Positions 57,746 through 64,000 of a DNA stretch of 64,000 nucleotides are shown here, one piece after another. Position 1 is the first letter of the stretch. Every line of letters begins with the position of its first letter. The notes under the pieces were generated by a model. It worked only from the letters and a program-made list of their open reading frames with translations. It was not told the origin of the DNA and did no database searches. The position numbers and the translations under genes are program-made. This stretch comes from Phoronis australis (lineage: Eukaryota; Phoronida; Phoronidae): contig NMRA01000492.1 in the NCBI GenBank assembly GCA_002633005.1, positions 132,083-196,082 of the forward strand, read 5' to 3'.

Positions 57746-58218
57746 CACCTTCAAGATGGCGCTGATCGGTTTAGCCATTTGAGGCACCGATTGACCGCAG
57801 ACGGCGTTCACCACTAACAAGAACGACTCCAGAAACCTTCGGACACTTGAATCTCTGAATACTTAAATACCAGTTCTTGGAAATTCTTGCCCTTGTTTCC
57901 TTGATTTGAGTATTTTAGCCAGAAATTAAACGAGATCCAAATGCATATTTTGATTAATTTCACAAGCGCTGCCATTCATGATTCTTGTTTTGAATCAAAA
58001 TACATCATTCTTGCAGTAGTCTAGACCTAAAGTGCTGCATAATTACTGTTAGTTTTGATTTTTATATTATTACTACAACCGCAAATTTAAAGTTGATCTA
58101 ACTTTATATTACTCGTAATATTCCAAAGATATCTGTAAAAATATGTGGGAATTCTGGCAAGTAAATTTCTCTTTACCGAATTCAAATGGATAAACCGGTG
58201 AGCGCCATCTTGAGGCTG
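57746..58218. mobile_element. Inverted-repeat element (about 470 bp) next to the THAP transposon
   Basis: The left arm (about 57748-57782) contains TCAAGATGGCGCTGATCGGT and the right arm (about 58183-58216) the inverse ACCGGTGAGCGCCATCTTGA, followed inward by CCATTTGA/TCAAATGG. Arms of about 35 bp enclose about 400 bp of AT-rich sequence with no ORF. It is probably a MITE. No target duplication was established. Confidence 0.6.
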
Positions 58219-58520
58219 GGGGAGTATTTCACCCATACTTTCATTTAAGTTTTAAAGGCGAATGCAACCTTTTTTCATGTCATTTTGAGCTAAAATAAGG
58301 TTGGTTGGTTATCCTAGACATATTTTCCACTTAATTACAGCTTTTCGTAATTTTGTTCATTACTCGTCCGCTACTCCGGAAGTGACGTTTTAGGAGGCAA
58401 GCATTTCGCGCCAATTTCTTTTCATATAGTCTGACTGTGAGAGCTACCGACTCAGTCATTGTTCTACCTCGGTTGTGTTAAGTTCCATCGTCGTTTGCTT
58501 TCATTTACTATTCAGTCAAC

Positions 58521-59135
58521 ATGCCACACTGTTGCTGCGTACCGGGATGTACTAATTATCGTCTCACGCGCGCTTTGGGAGTACCTTTGCATCGCTTTCC
58601 GATGGATGACACACTTCGCCGTACTTGGCTCGTTCGTGTGAAGAGCGCAGCGTTACCCGTCCACGCAACGTACAAAGCAGTAGAGAATTACCGTGTGTGT
58701 GGCAAACACTTTCTGCCGTCCGATTACGAAAGGGATTTGTACGCGGAACTGATGAAGGTCCCTGCGAAACAACGCCTGAAGCAGGATGCCATTCCGTCCG
58801 TGTTGATTCCCGGCAGTGCCCCGTCGCCACCCCCGAGATGTGCGTTGAAGCGAGAAGCCAGTACAGTGACTGGAGCCAGTGGAGGCATTTCATCTACTGT
58901 CACCCGTGCCTCCGAACGTACCCCAGAGCGTGCCATTCCTGGAACCAGTAGTGATTCGCCCTGTGCTGTTTTCTCCAGCCCAGAGCCTCTAAGCAGTCCT
59001 GCAGCGATATTGAGTACTGGGAGTGATTACAGGCCCAGTTCGACACCCAGTGAAGAGGACAGTTCGTCGTCCAGTGAACAGATCGGTGAGCCAAACTTTG
59101 ATAAGTTTATTGTGGACTTGTCCAAAGTGTTGTAG
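58521..59135 (+). CDS. THAP-domain protein of the transposon, 204 aa, ended by an in-frame TAG
   Basis: The ATG has a good context (CAACATGCC). Residues 1-95 form a THAP zinc-finger DNA-binding domain: PHCCCVPGCTN (C-x4-C type), HRFP, TW, and VCGKHF (C-x2-H), followed by AIPSVLIPG in place of the AVPTIF box. The middle is Ser/Thr/Pro-rich with a poly-Ser run. The TAG at 59133-59135 is followed in the same frame by a Cys-rich block (see next entry), so this is probably the N-terminal part of a longer protein cut by a nonsense codon. It would bind the transposon ends. It is more GC-rich than its flanks. A domesticated gene is unlikely given the intact arms. Confidence 0.82.
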   Translation: MPHCCCVPGCTNYRLTRALGVPLHRFPMDDTLRRTWLVRVKSAALPVHATYKAVENYRVCGKHFLPSDYERDLYAELMKVPAKQRLKQDAIPSVLIPGSAPSPPPRCALKREASTVTGASGGISSTVTRASERTPERAIPGTSSDSPCAVFSSPEPLSSPAAILSTGSDYRPSSTPSEEDSSSSSEQIGEPNFDKFIVDLSKVL

Positions 59136-59516
59136 CTATTTAGAAGGTGCCAGGTGTGTGGCGAGGGAGTCACACGACACGATGTAAGCAGTTTGGGTGC
59201 TCAGGTCGCCATCCAGTGGGAATGTTTCGCGGGACACTCTGGCAAGTGGGACAGTTGTTCCTCTGTCCGTGGTATGCCGGAGGTCTACTTAACCGTGTTC
59301 GGTAGTGGCTTGGCCTCGTCGAACTCTGAACAGCACAAGCATTCCATTGAGGTAGGCATAACAACGCACACAGTGCATTTGCACCAAGATGTGTCACCAC
59401 GTTTGTCCTCAGTAGCCGCCTCGTTTCTGTCAACAGCTGCCTGTGCCTGTGCCTGTGCGTACTCTGCCTCGTTCTACTCGGGCTCAAACATGTACCCACC
59501 CACTGAATGTCCGTGA
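59136..59516 (+). pseudogene. Downstream remnant of the THAP-element protein (same frame, after stop)
   Basis: The frame of the THAP ORF continues after TAG for 126 codons. It starts with RRCQVCGEGVTRHDV and WECFAGHSGKWDS, a Cys-x2-Cys, then C-x3-H zinc-ribbon-like pattern that I associate with large THAP transposase-like proteins of invertebrates. The remainder is Ser/Ala-rich with no catalytic motif, so the transposase core is missing or scrambled. It is consistent with a non-autonomous derivative. Confidence 0.6.
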
Positions 59517-59940
59517 AAAAATTCTTCGTCACCTCTGCCGTGAACAAGGTCTCCGTCACTCACACTACTGTTACTGCGATACGGGTCACCGAGTCCAGCA
59601 ATTTTCAGCTTACAACACTCTAAACAATCCCTAAATCCAACGTAGTTGAGTTCTCTACTAGCCTATGTTGCAGCAGAATACTCGCCGATGGAAAGTGGTG
59701 GCGACAATTATTGAAAAACAGCACAAAACAAAAGTAGAACAGAACAGATTCGCACGGTAAACTCAACGCAAAACCAAGTGGCGGGAAACGCTTGCCTCCT
59801 AAAACGTCACTTCCGGAGTAGCGGACGAGTAACTAATAAAGTTACGAAAAGCTGTAATTAAGTGGAAAATATGTCTAGGATAACCAACCAACCTTATTTT
59901 AGCTCAAAATGATATGAAAAAAGGTTGCCTTCGCCTTTAA

Positions 59941-61964
59941 TACTTTCGACGGCAACCACCCATTTTTAGTTGATAATTAAGTTTGGTCCCTTAAATTTCT
60001 GCAATAAGATCTGAAGCTCAGTACTACCAAAATTTGCCCTTTCAGATGCATAAAAACAATCTGTTCCTTATATTTGAATTACATACGGTAACAGAGTTAA
60101 AAGTAACAGCAGCATAAATGTGTACGGAGATACACTGCTTGATCTGATGACGCGGAAGGACTCAGAAATACTCCGATGTTCAATTAGTGTCATCTTCACA
60201 AAAACATGTCGCACTCTCGTCAGTGTTCATGAACCGTTGGACAGGAGTTTTTAGGTGATGAGTCCATTAATCACGTACATATATCGGTTGATGTTCCGAG
60301 TTCTGTCCCGTTGGCCTGTGTGATCGGGCGATTTGTTATCGGATCAATACTACCTTTGGCGATATTTGCCTCCGGCACTCGGTCGGTTTTCGCGATAATA
60401 TCTACTGAACACTCACCGATCGGAGGCGGGAGGGTAATGTGACCGTGCCTTTTAATGATAAGAACTGTAGTTGCGCCAGTATGAGCCCAAGCCAAGTCAA
60501 TCTATTGTGTGATCTCACGACGTATTCAGGCATTGGTGTCACCAACAGACCAACACTTATTCTAACTCCAGACCCAAGGGCTTGGTCACAATTGTGGATT
60601 GCGCTATACAAATTCCAACCAGTACGTTACGCAGAGCTTCGAATTTTCTAACTTAAAGCTGGAACTTGGGCACTGCATAGCGCACATGCGCGCACCCATT
60701 GGGGACCCCCCCCCCCATTTTGGCGAAGTGTGTAAAAAGGTCCGCCTCAGAGAAACAAGAAGTCCGAGAAAACGAGACAAAGTCCACTAAAAAGATGAGA
60801 CCTGAAAGGTGGCACACCGTTTTTGTTTAGTCCTCCCGCTTTTTGTTAGCAATTGGTCCACTTTTTCAGAGAATCGAGCCCCTCCCCCCATATTAATGGC
60901 TGGGTGCATAGATAATGCATGCAGTTTTGATTCGGTTCTTAGTCGTATACTTTGATGCGAGGAACCGCTGATAATGCCCTCTGACGGCTCCTTTTACAGG
61001 AACAACGTTCGGTAATTTTGTAATAATGATTTGTTCAGAATACAGCTACCCACAAATTTTAATACAAGTCCCCTCCCTCCCACAACGATTCTACTGGAAC
61101 ATGCCTTTTTCTCGGTATATTGTGTATGAAATTTCTGTCACACCATAGCCACCATACGTTTTCGTCATCGTAAATTACGACATTGAGCACGAAGGAGCGT
61201 GTACTCCAATGCACAGGGGTATGAGTATTGCGTACGTCACTTTTTCAGTTAACCAAACACTACCCTGTTTCAGTCTTTGCAATTCGTGGCGGATTTTGAT
61301 TTGAATATCACCCTGTTTCATTTTAAATCATTTACTTTACATGAGCCAGCACTAGCGTGTATTACTTCCTACTAATACTCACTGAACTCGGAAATATCTC
61401 TTCATTAGACAAAAAAAAATGTAATATCGGGCGTCAAAAGCAACGCCAAGTGACCTTTTTGTTTTTTTGATAACTACGCTTAATTTCTGTTGCTTCTCTT
61501 ATTCGTGAATTTAAAACGGCTCTTTGCTGAACGCACTCGCGACTGGAAACGTCGACTTCTACGACCCGTTGTTTGGTACTTTGGTGAACCGACTCATGGT
61601 AGAGACCTTCTCGCCACCTAGCAACTGAATAAACAGTATAGGCCTATCTCTGTTTTGACGTCCCACCACTGAAACGCCTTTTACCATCACACTCAGCCTC
61701 GCAATGCCAGTAGCCTACTGACTTGGATGTTGCGGAACGTTCTCGCACACATCCTCACTGTATTAATTGTTGTAAGTTTTGTTGTCAGGAATTACATGCA
61801 CCTTGATATTTCGGGCTATCAGAGGTCAACTTTACCAAAATCCATTCCCGTTTTACGTATTTCCTTGAACGGTGCAACCATTTGTCACACAATTAGTAGT
61901 ATCTCCGCACTGAAATAGTTGATGTTAAATATATTATCATGACCTGTGCTTGAAACACCCGTCG
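59941..61964. other. Intergenic region
   Basis: About 2.0 kb between the THAP element and the minus-strand gene. Short open frames at 60.27-60.65 kb on both strands are not recognised. There is a C-run near 60.70 kb. The 3'UTR of the minus-strand gene probably extends into the right part. I see no obvious poly(A) signal for it close to its stop. Confidence 0.6.
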
Positions 61965-62354
61965 TCATATAAACGTCACTTTCCCGTTGCGGCTATTCGG
62001 CGGCGACAGCGCGTGCACTGTGTTCAAGGCTGACAAGGCTAAGCGCGATGTCATCCCAGTTGGTTTTTTACTTTTCGCCCGTCGTTCGGCAGATTTCTGC
62101 CTCAAGTCCCGCATGAACTCCTCCAAGCGTCTTTCCTCTTCTAGCTCTTTTTGTTCCCGTTTCAAGTACTTCACCATCATCACGAGCACCCCCAACGAAT
62201 ACATGCCCAGGACCGCTAATATATAGTAAAGAGCCTGCTGTTGATCCTTGCTGCTGAGGCCATAGTTAGTTGTAGTGTTTTTCAACAGAGAAACGTTAAG
62301 GGTTATATTAATGCATTCAGCGGTCACGTTTAGTGGAACACGTATAACCGCCAT
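61965..62354 (-). CDS. KCNE-like single-pass membrane protein, 129 aa, intronless coding region
   Basis: The predicted layout is an extracellular N-terminal part with four N-glycosylation sequons (NVT at 9, NIT at 16, NVS at 20, NTT at 26), one membrane segment at about 42-63 (LYYILAVLGMYSLGVLVMMV), a basic stop-transfer KYLKREQK, then a charged helix (ELEEERRLEEFMRDLRQ) and a basic tail. There is no signal peptide, giving type I topology by a single internal segment. Size, glycosylated short N terminus, YYIL-VLG-Y start of the membrane segment, YLKR juxtamembrane and single coding exon all fit potassium-channel beta subunits of the KCNE family, which modify Kv channel gating. The family is divergent, so another small single-pass protein (SMIM type) remains possible. 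Start chosen as the only ATG before the sequons. Confidence 0.6.
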   Translation of the reverse strand: MAVIRVPLNVTAECINITLNVSLLKNTTTNYGLSSKDQQQALYYILAVLGMYSLGVLVMMVKYLKREQKELEEERRLEEFMRDLRQKSAERRAKSKKPTGMTSRLALSALNTVHALSPPNSRNGKVTFI

Positions 62355-64000
62355 ATTGACGTTTAGCGGTCAAATGTCAAAATCACCATTGGTTTAAACC
62401 TGAAATTAAAAAAAGATATCTGTGTCACTGCCTGGTCGTACAATAGTAGAAAACGGGTGTTGGATTTACAAAGGAGTCCACTTGGTTTAAAATCCCCCCA
62501 TGACCCACGACCAAATCACGCCGCCAGCTGCACAAAATGGAGTCACAAGTGTCAGTAGACCCCCACCTCCACGTCAACAGTGTTCTTATGGACATTTATT
62601 GCAATATCGCTACCGTGTTCAAATACGATTACAGATTTTTCATGGTTTCACTCTCCGCATTGGACAACCTTGACTTTCTGTCGTGATATTGAGAAATCTT
62701 GTGTTAAATTCACACGTACGAAAATCGCCATAGTTAAATAATAGTTTAATTTTAACACGTCAACGTTATGTTTTTAAACCCTAAAGAGTTTCGATTAAAA
62801 ATTCAACACTGACAGCTGAGCAACGTCGATATGTCCCAGAAAAAAAATCAGAGACTCGTCAATGTGTACGTTATTTGTACGCAGCGTAATCCAGATGAGG
62901 TTCAGGCGAATAGTTCTCTGTGAACATCGAGAATTTTTTTTATCATGTCGATGATAGACGGGAATTCGAGTGCATCATGCATCATTCTAACCAAAATTCA
63001 AAGAAATTCATTTACCGGAAAACACAACGTACGTACAAACGGCTAATTGGCAAAAATTAATAAACACATTCGTTGCTAATCAGTGTGCTAAAGCTGCGGA
63101 TTATTTCTCAAACGCTTTCTCACGACAGGATCGTCATATATTGATGGTCATCTTAAAATAGTTTCGTCATGAATTATCAATAAGATTCTCATAGGTCTTA
63201 AGCGTCGAGTTCTTAATGAGCAAATCCGTTTTGCGAGTTCTAATTTCCCTTAGAAACAAAGCAAATGGAAGGGTATTTAGATATCGACTAGCGTGAAAAC
63301 AAATCGTGAGAAAACCGAGATATAAAACAAAAATGTCTCGCCACACTGTCACGATTTCTATCTCAAATAACCACTAAATACATAACGTTTTAGCACGCGG
63401 CGTTCTTCTTTCCAAGATTCATTTCAGGGGACCTACAGTCACTGGAGTGGCTCGCCTGTTGGCGACGGGGGGAGGGGGACTGAACTGAATGGCGACCTTG
63501 GGGCAACTTGCAATGAACAGGGGTCCAATGAACGTCGAATGGGGGTTTTCTCTTATAAAGGAGACACGAACGTGAATGACTCCTAACACCTTTGATGTCT
63601 TTTGTTATACACGTATTTGCTGTAGACAAATTCTTTTATTAGGCTTAATCTCTGGCGTTATATTTTATAGTTTTTAATACCATAAGTTATTTCATTTGAT
63701 AACACCTTGAACCGTTTTTTTTTTTTGCTTTTGTGGCGAGATTCGTTGCTGTAAGAAGGATTTACATGTATTCTAAATGAGTTTGATTTGGACTAGTTAT
63801 TGGTGGATGTGGTTTTAGAATGAAAATGTTCTGATAATGTTAACGTTTCGCTCATAAAATGTTAGATACTCGTTCAAACGAATCTTTTTCTTATGTTGAT
63901 ATAAATATTTTGTTTTCACAACATAGTACATACATGTCATAAACAAAAGTTGGTTATAAGCCACGATTTTCACTGCGAGCCACTGAAAAAGGAATGACTT
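62355..64000. other. Upstream flank of the KCNE-like gene
   Basis: About 1.65 kb. It should contain the promoter and 5'UTR of the minus-strand gene, but I cannot identify a TATA box or initiator with confidence. The short open frames here look like chance. Confidence 0.55.

Larger units (their letters stand above)
58252..59940. mobile_element. THAP-domain DNA transposon (P-element-like), 1.7 kb with inverted arms of about 160 bp
   Basis: The left arm (about 58252-58413) and right arm (about 59779-59940) are long inverted repeats with high identity. For example, GGTTGGTTATCCTAGACATA on the left is answered by TATGTCTAGGATAACCAACC on the right, and ACTCCGGAAGTGACGTTTTA by TAAAACGTCACTTCCGGAGT. 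They enclose a THAP ORF. The 8-bp ATACTTTC occurs at the right end (59940-59947) and at 58235-58242 on the left, a possible target duplication, but 9 extra bp separate the left copy from the arm. High arm identity suggests recent activity of the family. At 1.7 kb it is too short for a full transposase. Confidence 0.8.

Noticed and set aside
60271-60651. Overlapping open frames between the THAP element and the KCNE-like gene
   Set aside because: Seventy-odd codons each with no family resemblance and no regulatory context.

Overview
This is animal genomic DNA, most likely from an invertebrate. It has short exons with GT/AG borders, kilobase-scale introns, AATAAA poly(A) signals, minisatellites and terminal-inverted-repeat DNA transposons. 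I cannot fix the species. A lancelet-like or other non-vertebrate deuterostome, or a lophotrochozoan, would all fit. About 85-90% of the window is one plus-strand gene, and nothing bacterial is present. The gene is a protein 4.1 (EPB41/coracle family) membrane-skeleton adaptor running from about 1.1 kb to 57.5 kb. I reconstructed 18 upstream coding exons by joining splice sites and checking that reading phase is kept across every junction. They encode an acidic N-terminal exon (1097-1153, followed by a 20-kb intron), a complete FERM domain (21135-32018), the FERM-adjacent segment (32652-32812), a phosphorylation-type linker (33805-35789), two disordered exons (37852-38507), a 579-bp exon with eleven tandem 15-residue repeats (39544-40122), and three more phase-0 exons (40569-44799). 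REGION BY REGION AT THE 3' END: the final part of the gene exists twice. Module 1 (47643-49760) and module 2 (52941-57475) each encode a complete 4.1 C-terminal domain with its own stop codon. Each has an intron placed 9 or 12 nt after the stop, a homologous 3'UTR and a poly(A) signal. Both are entered from exon 44704-44799 in phase 0, so the gene is predicted to make two alternative C termini of about 981 or 1025 residues. Downstream of the gene are an inverted-repeat element (about 57746-58218), then a 1.7-kb THAP-domain transposon with arms of about 160 bp and an in-frame stop (58252-59940), and then about 2 kb with nothing recognised. After that comes a minus-strand, single-exon gene for a small single-pass membrane protein that looks KCNE-like (61965-62354). 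The last 1.6 kb has no recognisable gene. Introns and spacers hold a 2.6-kb hAT-like element, two short elements each with a 6-bp target duplication, a TIR element carrying a tRNA-like module, three minisatellites and a palindrome. The two main points of interest are the 15-residue repeat exon, which sits where vertebrate 4.1R has its spectrin-actin-binding region, and the duplicated C-terminal/3'UTR module that gives the gene two alternative ends.
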